A stretch of DNA of 64,000 nt. Origin: Batkoa obscura (lineage: Eukaryota; Entomophthoromycota; Entomophthoromycetes; Entomophthorales; Batkoaceae). The notes below the pieces were generated by a model, which searched no databases, was not told the origin of the DNA, and saw nothing but the letters and a program-made list of their open reading frames with translations. The stretch covers positions 558,001-622,000 of the forward strand of contig JASVEC010000012.1 in assembly GCA_030770535.1 (NCBI GenBank), in the 5' to 3' direction. Below, piece by piece: positions 50,607-62,471 of this stretch. Positions within the stretch are counted from its first letter, which is position 1. Every line of letters begins with the position of its first letter. The position numbers and the translations under genes are program-made.

Positions 50607-50720
50607 AAACAATTAAATACTTAATATCGAGGCAGTTTAATTAATTTAATAGGTATTGAATCGCCAAGATTAACTAGTTCTTTAGCTATTGCAGAATGGG
50701 TTAAAAATAAATTAATTTAA
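50607..50720 (+). pseudogene. Duplicated tail of L2HGDH
   Basis: About 114 bp matching the last codons of L2HGDH (GIESP..LTSSLAIAEWVKNKLI), with substitutions and an early in-frame stop. It marks the left edge of a tandem segmental duplication that carried the NUC1 gene. Confidence 0.9.
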
Positions 50721-50784
50721 TTAAAAAAGTGCACAATCTGTTCTACTATTTTTTATTTTTATTTCTATTTTATTTCACTATCTA

Positions 50785-51814
50785 CTATTGTTGATAGCTC
50801 TTAACTTTCTCAATAAATTTACTATTTAATTTACAAGTAATTTTATCACATAATTTAGAATTTTCAGTTTCCTTATTTGGTCCTAATTTATCAAAAAATA
50901 TAAGCCCTGATGCTTTTTCAATACTTTCAATTGAAGTACTAAATCTTTCCAAGGGTACTTCTTCGGGTATCTTAGCATTAGGCAGTAAAAATGCCCCTAA
51001 ATACGGACTACCTCCACCTTTAGGAACGGCCAATAAAACTTTAAAAAAATGAGTAGGAACTGCAATATTTGGTGGATTACCAATCACTTCATATTGAACA
51101 TACCATTTCTCTTTATCAGGAAATCCATCTCCTTTTTTAGGTAAATATAAAGGACCTGTAATCACATAAACTTTATCAAATTGTTTTGTTAAACCTCGAC
51201 AAAACTCTTCTAAATAAGCCCAATAATGTCGATTAAAACCAACACCTACTTGAGGTGCCATATTAGTTAAATAAAAGGTTTCATCCATAGCGGATTGACT
51301 GTATTTAACGTCAGCAGCGGGGACCATGTGACCTCGATCATAACCACTTTTGGCGTAGTCTTTGAGTAAACTACGGAAGAGTTTGGGGATATTGTTATCT
51401 TCTTTGAATTTACTATTGCCTCTATCGGCACCGCTTTTATTAATTAAATTCGCCTCTGTCAACTCTTCAATTACAAAATTAGGGTTACGTAATTGGCGAT
51501 TGTAAGAACCTATATAAGCTTCGCGACGTATTGGGTCGGAGATAGGACCTTTATAATTGAATTATATTTGATTATTAATTAAAATAGAAGGATAAGATAT
51601 GTCTTTTATAATTACCTGGATAACCATATTTTAATAAATCTCCTAATTTATTATTGGTTTTGATTAAATGTTGATCATAATTTGATTTAATTTGAGAATT
51701 ATTGTAATCATTATGCACTCGATCGCGACGTGATAGGGTTTGATAAGATATGATACCAATGCTAGCCCCACCAATGAAATAGGCTAATCGTTCTATATTA
51801 CGTGTCCGAAACAT
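50785..51814 (-). CDS. Mitochondrial nuclease NUC1/EndoG, copy 2
   Basis: Two exons (51814-51616 and 51548-50785, sum 963 nt, 320 residues). It has the same layout as copy 1: N-terminal TM anchor (a few residues shorter) and the active site YDRGHMVPAAD, with Val and Ala-Asp in place of Ala and Gly-Asp next to the catalytic His. The Asn region is unchanged. The central part is identical in DNA to copy 1 over about 270 bp, while the N-terminus and C-terminus differ (NSKFIEKVKSYQQ against TSKFGES). The frame is intact. This suggests retained function with recent conversion of the catalytic core. Confidence 0.92.
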
Positions 51815-52031
51815 TGAATTTTATAAGTGAAAGAGAAATAAATTTTTTAAGAAGTAAATTTTGAGTTATTCAGCTCCTAAACACAATTAAAGTAATTTTA
51901 GTTACGAATAAAATACGAAACATTTCAATTTAAAAAAATAGGGTATGATTTTTAATAGAATTATTATTGATAGTTAATATTTATTTAATACTGTCTTTTT
52001 CTTATTTAAGAGATATAAAAATGTAATTGGT

Positions 52032-52728
52032 TTATTCCAATTTATCCAAATGATCTAATCTAGTAAGTATAACAGATTTGGATGTTTCTTCAATTTCACC
52101 AGCTAAAAAGACTTCGTCTAAGATAGCATAAACCTAAAATTAAATTAATCATCAAAAAAATCACTTAACACTACAATCATATATAATAAAAAGCGTTAAT
52201 AAAAAAAGACTTTTAAACTTACTTTATAAAAATTAAATACTAAATCCAATTCACAAACATTACCAAAGAAAGAATCCAATACTTCAACAAAGAAATGAAT
52301 ACCTTCTAAATAAGCTAATTCATTATCATTTGAATCCACACAAAAACAAAAAAATAATCCAGCATAACGACGATAAACTACTTTGTAATTACGATACTAA
52401 ATAAATTTCATATTAAAAATAATATTTGATTTATTCTTTATTCTTTTTTTTCTTTTTAATCAATAGTTGCTTTTAATGTGATAATTATTTTAATAGAAGG
52501 ATTTACTTACCTCTACAAAATTGGATTGATTTTTTTGATCCCTTGGTGCAATTAATCGATGTACTTCTCCTTTTATTTTGATCTTTTCTTCATCTTCATA
52601 AGGTACATACCATTTAGCTAACCTCGTTTTTCCTTGACGATTTTGTACTAAGATAAATCTTATCTATTGAGTTTTAAAAGGGGTTAGATTTTTTGAGTTG
52701 GTTGAGGATAATAGATAGAATATACCAT
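52032..52728 (-). CDS. APS2: AP-2 adaptor complex subunit sigma
   Basis: Small subunit of the clathrin adaptor AP-2 for endocytosis at the plasma membrane. The chain reads M, then [19 protein letters not shown], the [16 protein letters not shown] core, [15 protein letters not shown] and [18 protein letters not shown]. The FLAGEI..TS motif separates AP-2 sigma from AP-1 sigma. The length of ~142 residues equals the human protein. Four exons. The first exon is only the ATG at 52728-52726, followed at once by an intron. It is divergent from the WDR53-like gene, with 164 bp between the start codons. Confidence 0.95.
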
Positions 52729-52892
52729 TTTGATTTATAAATAATTTATAGAAAAGGTTCAATTAGTTTAATAAAATATTTAAAGTGGCTTTGTAATTAT
52801 TTGAATTACAGTTTCTTCGAGATTAATGTTTATTGGTTGGAACAATTATGATTTAGTTAAAATTTGAAATCTTTGAACTTTGTTGAGTTTAA

Positions 52893-54466
52893 TATGAAAT
52901 TATTTAATAACAATAATCAGATTAAAAATAACAATAATAAAAATAAAGAACAGAAGATTATAATACCAGGTATTGAAGAGATTGAGGTAGATTTAATAGT
53001 ATACTTGTAGTTAAAATGAATTTATTATTTTCAAAAGCCAATTCAAAGATATTATGGCTTTAAATCACAAGTTAATTATATATTGAAAAAAGAGTATGAG
53101 GGTAAAAAATTATTAATTTTAGGAGGAGGTAATAGAATTGTAATTTATAACTAATAAGTAGATGAGTGATATTAATTTTATTAGCTGATAAAACGGTGAA
53201 AGTGATAGATTTATCGAGCTTTAAAACTATATTTGCTATTAAAAATTTTCCAGAGGAGGTTAACGCTAAATCATTGTTTTAATTATCTTTAATATTTATG
53301 ATTTTTCTATAGATCAGTTGTGTCTCTATAAATCCGACTAAAAAATATTCAAATCATTTATATATTGTTAGTTTAAATCATGTAATTTTTAAACTATAAC
53401 TTTATTATACATAAAAACTAACTATTTTAGATCTATGTGTTTGATTTAAATAACAAAAAATTGATCTTGGATTGTTTAAATAAAAAAGATGTTCTAAAAG
53501 ACATTATTATTTTAGAAGAAGATATAAATCAAGTAATATTTTGTTTGATTATTATTAGTAATATTAATAAGGTTTAGATAGCAATCAATTCTCAAGGAAA
53601 ATTATTAGCAGCTGTTAATGATGATGGTAAAGTGACGGTTATTGATATAGAATCAGAAAATATAGTATCGAAATTTGAAGATCAACATAAAAATGTAATT
53701 TTATTTATCTTTTTATTTTGGTTCTCACTTATTTTAATTTAGGTTGCTTTCACTGTATTATTTCATCCAACGAGAAATGAGAGTAAATTATTATTTCAAC
53801 TAATTAATGATAAATTAAAAGCTTCTTTATAGTCATCTCCGGTGGTATGGATTATTCTATTAAATTTTGGAAATTAAAAGATAAATTACCTTACTATGAA
53901 CTACAACCAAGTAATAACTTCACAATTCGAACTCTCGTAAGCTAATAATTTTGTAGAAAACATAAACTCAAGTGAACACAGTAACCAACTTATTAACCCA
54001 CCATTTGTATTATGTTCCAGTTATCATATTAGTTTAGATATCCTCGCTTTTGGACTTGGAAATGGAAGTCTTTATTTAATGAAATACAAAAAATCTGAAA
54101 ATAATTGGCACAGTTATCAATTACCTTATACCCATAATTATTCCATTTCTTATATGTAAGTTGTAGTACTTTGTTTAAAATTTATAAATTTAAACTTATT
54201 TTTTTAGTAAATTAATACGATACAATAATATCGATTATTTACTGTCTGCTGGTAATGATGGTATACTATGTGTATTCAAACTGGATTTGAAAAACTTATG
54301 TTTGTTGGAGGTAATTAAGAGATACGATATTCTTCCATATAGTAAAATTAATCATGTTGAAATTTTAAAATTTGAACAAAATTGTATTCAAGTAGCAGTC
54401 GCTGGTGTAATTAAAAATGTTATTGATTCAGGAATTGGGATCTTTAATTTAGATGTTTGTTTATAA
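52893..54466 (+). CDS. WD40-repeat protein, WDR53-like
   Basis: About ten small exons with 45-55-nt introns. The N-terminus is Asn/Lys-rich (MKLFNNNNQIKNNNNK). A WD40 propeller follows: LLILGGGADKTVKVIDL, IYVFDLNNKKLI, LLAAVNDDGKVTVIDI, FTVLFHPTRNEIISGGMDYSIKFWKL and YLLSAGNDGILCVFKL. The order INxLxxN.xxLLAxxDDxGKVxVxDxE, HxN, VxFxP, SGGxDxxIxxWxL matches WDR53, a little-studied animal protein proposed to bind DDB1 in CRL4 ubiquitin ligases. The C-terminal part ends GIGIFNLDVCL. A DDB1-linked role is inference from the family. Confidence 0.8.
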
Positions 54467-54665
54467 TATAGAGAGTATAGAAGTAATAAAATGATAAATA
54501 AATAATGATATAATTATCTTTTTATTTTTGTTAGTTTAAGTTGAATTTCTTATTAAAAAGTATTCGAGAATCAAGTTTAACCAATTAACTTTTGATAAAA
54601 ACATTAAAAACCATAAATTCTGAAATTTTAGAATTTTATTTTTTAGAATAAATAAGAGTATAAAA

Positions 54666-55822
<1,157 letters not shown>

Positions 55823-56149
55823 TTTTTTTATCAATCCATTTTTTATATACGTTTATTATAGTCTTGGAGTAAAATTATAGAATTAAAACTTGTTTAATAA
55901 TACTATTAATCTTATCATTTGTTTTATCAAGTTTAAAAAAATGGCCTATTGATTTGTACATATTGTTTTTTTATAAAAAATAAATACTCATCATACTTAT
56001 TAAATATCACTTATAACAAGTAATTCTAAATATCGTTCAAACTCATATTTATAGTTTATATAATTTAAGCGTAATTTAAAATTTCCTATAAAAAGTAAAT
56101 TAGAAAGATTAAAAAAATCAATTTTTTATATTTTTTTTCAATTATAAAA
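55823..56149. other. Intergenic, 327 bp
   Basis: DIM1 3' end and HUS1 promoter; AT-rich, nothing else seen. Confidence 0.4.
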
Positions 56150-57359
56150 ATGAGACTTAAAGGAAATATAATAAATGGAACATTAATACATGGTAGTTCA
56201 ATATATATATCTACAAAGTATTGTTAATTGATTTCATTAGAGATTGCTTCCAACTTTGAAAAATTTGAAAAGAATATACTATTAATGTTCTTTAAAGAAG
56301 AGTTAATCATCCACTTGACTTCAATTCAACAGCCTGGTATACATATAAGGAGGTAAAGGCATATTTAATCAAATGAATCAGTAACTGAATTTTTTAGTGT
56401 TCTACCAACGGTAACAAGTCAATTAAATTACTTAACCAATATAACACCTTTTACTAGAGCAAAATCTTTGGCAACTATCGAATTGACAGCCAGAATAACA
56501 ATACCATTTTTATAGAAATCGAATCCAATTTACTCTCCAGAACAATCAAATCGAATACCAGTTCAGATACTATCTTTCGATTATATAAACATGGAGAAAA
56601 TTCCTATTTAAGGGTTACTAAAGGAGAAAGAGTAAAACAATATGTAGTATTTTTGCATTTTTTACTAATAAAAAATATAGGAGCATGTTAAAGGTCAAAT
56701 AGCTTTAACTTTGGATTTACCTATTAGAATACTAACTAAATCTCAAATGGAATTGATCAAAGAGCCAGGGATACCAGAGTCAACAGTATGTAATTTATTG
56801 ATAAGGATTTTTTAAATTGATTAATATTTCAAGATTGAATTTCAATTGCCTAAAGTAGGTTTAGTACGTCATGAATTAAGTCGAATGAAATACCAAAATC
56901 ACAAAGTAAAGGTGGGAGCAAACTTGGCAGGGGAAGTACGATTTTCATTGAGAACTGAAAGTGCGGAAGTCAACGTCACATTTGCTAATAATATTATACC
57001 AACTTTTCGTAATTTATAAAATCTTTTATTTTACAATTTAATTAATCATTTCAATATAGAAAATTTACCCGCACCCGATATTGATTTTGATGCTTCATTT
57101 CAAGAATTAAATATTTTTAATATAATCCAAGTACCCCTAGAAATGAAGCAATTAAATAGAATTTTTAATACCACTTTTGAAGGCATGAAAAAGGCTACTT
57201 GTAGTAAGTATTTGATAAACTTTTCAATTTTTTGTTTGAATTAATGACGTTTTAGGTATTGTTGAAAACCATGCATTTAAAGTTTATTTTAAATTAACTT
57301 CACCTCTTGGTGAAGAGCTTGGTGAACTCACCTTTTATTTACCTGCTGTTTTGGATTAA
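56150..57359 (+). CDS. HUS1: Hus1, subunit of the 9-1-1 DNA-damage checkpoint clamp
   Basis: PCNA-like ring subunit that, with Rad9 and Rad1, loads on damaged DNA and activates the checkpoint kinase. The start is MRLKGNIINGTLIH, joined by a 48-nt intron to EIASNFEKFEKNILL. SKIFGNYRIDSQNNNTIFIE corresponds to the Hus1 IFxEYRI..NNxIxxE block. The C-terminal half has LDLPIRIL, EFQLPKVGLVRHEL, VGANLAGEVRFSLRTES, VPLEMKQLNRIFNTTFEG and ELTFYLPAVLD. About seven exons. One proposed exon (near 56397) is only ~13 nt, and that small piece is the least certain part. Convergent with the ABC transporter gene, 211 bp apart. Confidence 0.9.
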
Positions 57360-57570
57360 GTTTAGCTGGTATTTAATGTATGATTATGGAATATAAAGAA
57401 AAGAAAAGAAAAGAATTAGTTAAATAGCAAAGTAAAAGCAACAACGAAGACAATATCATACCACAAATAAAATAATATGTACAAAAATAAACCATTTATT
57501 ATTTATAAAAACTTTAGTTTTTTTTGTCAGTATTAAGTATTATTATTAAGTAAAATCAATAAGTAAAAAA

Positions 57571-60500
57571 TTATTTTGGATCATTAGAATTAGATAAATT
57601 ATCTATTTCCGATTTCCTAAGTACTGAATCAATATTAGGATTCTCTGCATTTGGATTTAAAAACATTTCCTCTAATGAGCGAGGCATTTCAGCTGGTGGA
57701 GGAAGATGCTGAGAATTGACTGTTTGATGAGAAAGGGTTGAAATAACTGTTAGTTGAGGATTAACTAAATGATCATATTTAGGTGTCGAAGTACCAGAAT
57801 TATTTGTAGCAAGCTGAGGTTGTTTTATTGAACGTGCAGGGGTTGATATACCTGATGGGGTAATATTTGGTACTTCAGGAACTCTAGAATCTCTTTGACC
57901 TGCTTTTTGTATAGCTAAATTCAATAGATTCTGTACTGCTACTTCTCCATTTTGTAAAATTAATGAATAAAGATGACCATTTGGATTGTTCAAGAGTCTT
58001 TCCGGGGCATCATATTCGACCACTTTACCTTTGTCCATAACTAATACTTTGTCGGCTTCAATAATTGAATTTAATCGATGGCCAACAAACATTACTGTAT
58101 GATTAGCAAAGTTTTTATTGATAACATCCCGGATAAATCCTTCTGTATGAAGATCCACTGCTGAAGTAGCTTCGTCTAAAATAAGTATCTTACAATTCAA
58201 TAAAATAGCACGAGCTACACAAAACAATTGACGTTGTGCAAAAGTAAATACAGTACCATTTTCAACAATTGGAGCATCCAATTGTAACTTCATAGAACGC
58301 ACTTTTTCAGCCAAATGAACCGACTCCAAAGCATGCCATATATTATGATCCGTGTGTAAGTTATTGGGATCTAAATTAGACCTTATTGTACCATAAAATA
58401 AAACAGGTTCTTGTGGTATAACAGCTATCTTTGACCTTAATTCAAATAATTCAAGATGTGATATATCTACTGAATCTATTTCAATAGCACCATCTGCTAC
58501 TTCAACTAATCTCAACAAACTAGTCAGTAATGTTGTTTTTCCAGACCCTGTACTTCCGACAATGCCAACTTTACTTCTTCCTTGAATAACAAACGATACA
58601 TTTTTAAGTACTGAAATCTCATATCGATGATACCTCAACGATACATCCTTAAATTCAATTGTTCCATTTTCTGGCCAATTTTCAGGTGGTTTAATATCGT
58701 CTGGACTAGTTGATCCTTCTGGGATAATTGAACTACGATAATGAACCAATTGATCCACGCTCCATATTGAAGAATGAAAATCTAATATAGATTGTGCTGT
58801 CATATGACCAAAGAGTAAAAGTTGTAATGCATTGGTCAATGCTAATCCTGTATCCCCTTTAGTAAGTGTATAACTATCTTCCAATGCTAATAAAAGTAAA
58901 GCAGCAAAATAAATGAAAAGAGAAGATAACAAATCAATATATAAAGAAGTCCAGCATTTCACTAAAGTTAATGCAAGTAAGGCCTTATTAGATTGATCTA
59001 TTTTAACCATATTGAAAGCATCAAACCTTGATTGTACTTTATAAATACGGATGGAATGAAGCCCTTCTAAAGTTGCTGAAAGATGTGAAAACATAGGAGG
59101 TCTTGAAGAAGCTTCATATAATTGTAATTTATCCTCTACTCCTTTCCCATACCACATAATAAATATGGCTGCACATATCAATAAAATCCCTGGAATAAAT
59201 AAAAAGGGAACTACGATACAAGCTATCAAAAAGGTTCCTAAAACTAATGGGAAAAATTGAAGGGCTTGAAATGAACTATCCCACATGACTTCATCTGCTA
59301 TATGTAAATGTCTAGCAAAAGAGTGCAATATACGTGACAGTGGAGTGAATTCAAAATAAGACATTGGTGCAGAAATAATGGGTAAAAGCATATTTTTATG
59401 AAAAGAATTACTTTTGGATACACTTACGGATATCAAAGCAATACCACGGATAAATACACCAACGATAAAAGCTACTGCAATGTATGAATAGACATCTAAA
59501 TCGTGTCCAAGTTCACTAAATGGCTTATTTGAATCTATTGTAACCGTTAACCAATAATCATTATATATTCTTATAGCATGCACGAAAAGAGAAAATATAA
59601 CTGTTATTAAAGTTAAAGTTAGCCCATAACCTTCTTTGAAATATTTTAAATAAAGTCTCCTTCTTAATTTTCTCCTTGCTTTAACTCTTTCTTCTTCATC
59701 TAAATAATCATCTTCATCTGGATTATCTTGATAATGTAAAGAATGGATAGTAAGTTGGTTTCTTTCCATGGCTCTTGCTAAAGCATTATTCTCTGTTTGT
59801 ACTGTTGATGTATTGATAGCTAAACCAGCACCTCCAATTACTGACATTTGTGTTTTATCGATGATTTTGCTAACAATTTCATTATGTCCACTCATATCTG
59901 CACGCTCCAACATGCGAGATACTGTAATTTCATTAAGTTCAGCTTGTGTAGCAAGTGGATTACCTTTTTCAATTGTATTAGTACGTGAAAAACTAACTGA
60001 AGGCATAAATGTTTTTTCATTTGCCTCCTTTATTTCATTATCATTTTCTTCAACTTGATCCTCTTTTTTTGGATCTTCGGCTTTTGGCATAAAATTGTGA
60101 TTGACTGCTCTTCCACTATTCTCCACTATTTTAATTAAAGGCTTGTTAGTATAACCATTACCATTATCATTGCTTGAACTTAATACTTCCGATGGACTTC
60201 TTTGATTTTCATTATTAGGTAAATCTGAAAGTAAAAAATCATCCCCAAGTACATCATCAATACCATTTGGATCTTCAATTTCAATACTTTCTCCAACCAA
60301 AGCTGCAAAATCGATATCTGATGCCATAAGCTCTTCATATTTACCTTGTTCAGTACATTTACCAGATCTCATTACAAAGATATGATGACAATAGGGCAAA
60401 AAGTGAAGTTGATTTGTTACAAAAATAACCGCTTTATCTTTCAACAATCCTTGTATACATTCCTTGAAAATATGTTTAGCAACTCTAGGGTCCATAGGAC

Positions 60501-62471
60501 TGAGTGGATCATCCATTAATATAATATCCGAATCATTATAAACGGCTCTTGCCATACTAACTCTATGTCTTTGTCCTAATGTAAGATTATATCCTCTTTC
60601 TCCAATTTCTGTTCTATCGCCATTAGTTAAAGCTTTGAAATCTCGATTTAAAGCACAAGCTTTGACAATTCTACGATATTTATCTGAGTCGAATTTGGAA
60701 CCAAAAACTACATTATCTCTTAAACCTGCACTTAAAATCCATGGCTCAGATGGACAATATCCCATACGTACATCCGGTTTTAAATATACATCACCTCCTT
60801 TTAATACCATTTGGCCCTAAAATCATATATTAGTCTATCATGCTTATACTTGATTTTATAAATTACCATAAGTGCACTTAGGATTGATGATTCTAGTAAA
60901 AAGGATTAAATACAAGCATTCATAATAATAAATTTAAATTTACTTCCAGCTCCTACATCACCAATAACGGCAAAAATCTGACCTTTATGAATTTTCAAAG
61001 ATAAATCTGATAAAACTGGTTTGGCATCGACAGACCATGAAAAAGAGGCACTATCCTAAGTAATGTAAATAAAGTGAAATTTATAAATGAATAATACAAA
61101 CCAATTCTAATAATGGACTACTATCGTCTTCAGTATTTTCTTCTCTCACTGTAAAAGTGGATGTTAATGGTTGTACTTCAGGCCGACTTAAATATTTTTC
61201 CAAGTTTTTGAAGGAAGACAAAGAAGCTAAATTCATTATTAAGCCATATTCCTTAAATTTCAACTATTGATTACCTCTTGTTGTTTGTATTGAAATAGGC
61301 AGTAAGTATAGTGGATATCTATAGAAAGTCAATTTTTTTTCTAAAAAAACAAGTTAACTTACCTTAAAGTATTAAAAATAGAAACCAAAGCAAAGACCAT
61401 TTCAGCTTGAATAAAATTATCTGGGTAAAGCATACGATAAACTTGTAATGAAGCTAAAGTAGCTAACACAGGTGCACCAAACATAACGACCATTAGACTA
61501 GAACGAATAAAAAACTCCGTACGTAACTGACTGATCTCTTGTTTGCGTACACTAGAAATACGCTCTTTAAAGTGAGCTTCCCAAGCATAAAATTTGACTA
61601 ATTTAATAGCAGTTAAAACTTCAGACATCAGATGTACTCTTTCTGAAGTAGTTTTTGATCTTTTTTGTGATAATTTAGCAGCATATTGACCCAACATATA
61701 TTGAACTGGGAATATAATAACCAAAATACCAAGTACTGGTAAAGCAGCTAAACCTAATTCTACAAATGACAATGCTATTATAATAATAATTTCTACTACT
61801 GATGACCAAAGGGAATGATAATTAACAAACGCTTCTGCAATACTATTACAATCGTCCCCTACTAACTCAACAATGTCACTGATTTGACCAGAAACTGAAT
61901 GGATCCTCAAAGACTTTCGATAAACTAATACCATGATACTTGATCGAACTTGTATCCCTACTCTTGTACATTCTGACTTTAAATGATGGATACAAATACT
62001 AGCTAAACTACAGGATATAAAAAGTGAGAGTGCTACTGCATGACCAGCACCATAACTAATGTATGGAAAAAAAGCAAAATAATCTTTGGAATTTCCTTCC
62101 GTATTTGGGTCGTTAGCTAACTTGTTAAACTGAACACGTATGATTAAAAATTTAAGTAAAACATAACATCCTAGGTAAGTTAATATTATCCAAAATATTT
62201 TCCAAATACCTAAAAATAAATATTCTTTTGCAAAAACGTTGTAAAATACTTTTTTTAATGAAGGCACTTTATCCTTTTTTTCAAATTGTTCACGCCACGC
62301 TTTATCAAGCCTTTGTCCATTATATTTCGAGGTGTCTTGTACTTTTAACTTGATTAGGTCTAGATTTGGGTCATTACGTTGACGGTATACTTTTAATAAT
62401 TGAAACACATCGATGAATAATAGTCTTTTGAAACGTACAAATAAACTTTCGGTCGGTTCTTTAGAGCTCAT
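57571..62471 (-). CDS. ABCC (MRP)-family ABC transporter
   Basis: ATP-driven exporter, probably at the plasma membrane or vacuole. Six exons (62471-61363, 61318-61275, 61226-61102, 61055-60944, 60892-60867, 60816-57571) sum to 4662 nt, 1553 residues. There is no TMD0, so it is a short-type ABCC. TMD1 spans residues ~75-390 and includes the loop LVKFYAWEAHFKERI typical of the family. NBD1: Walker A GDVGAGKSS (split over a 26-nt exon), C-loop LTLGQRHRVSMARA, Walker B ILMDDPLSPMD. A polar linker of about 220 residues follows. TMD2 is at ~870-1160. NBD2: GSTGSGKTT, C-loop FTFAQRQLFCVARA, LILDEATSAVD. Both C-loops depart from the LSGGQ/SVGQR norm. The C-terminus has a Ser/Pro-rich tail. The substrate is not predictable. 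Confidence 0.92.
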
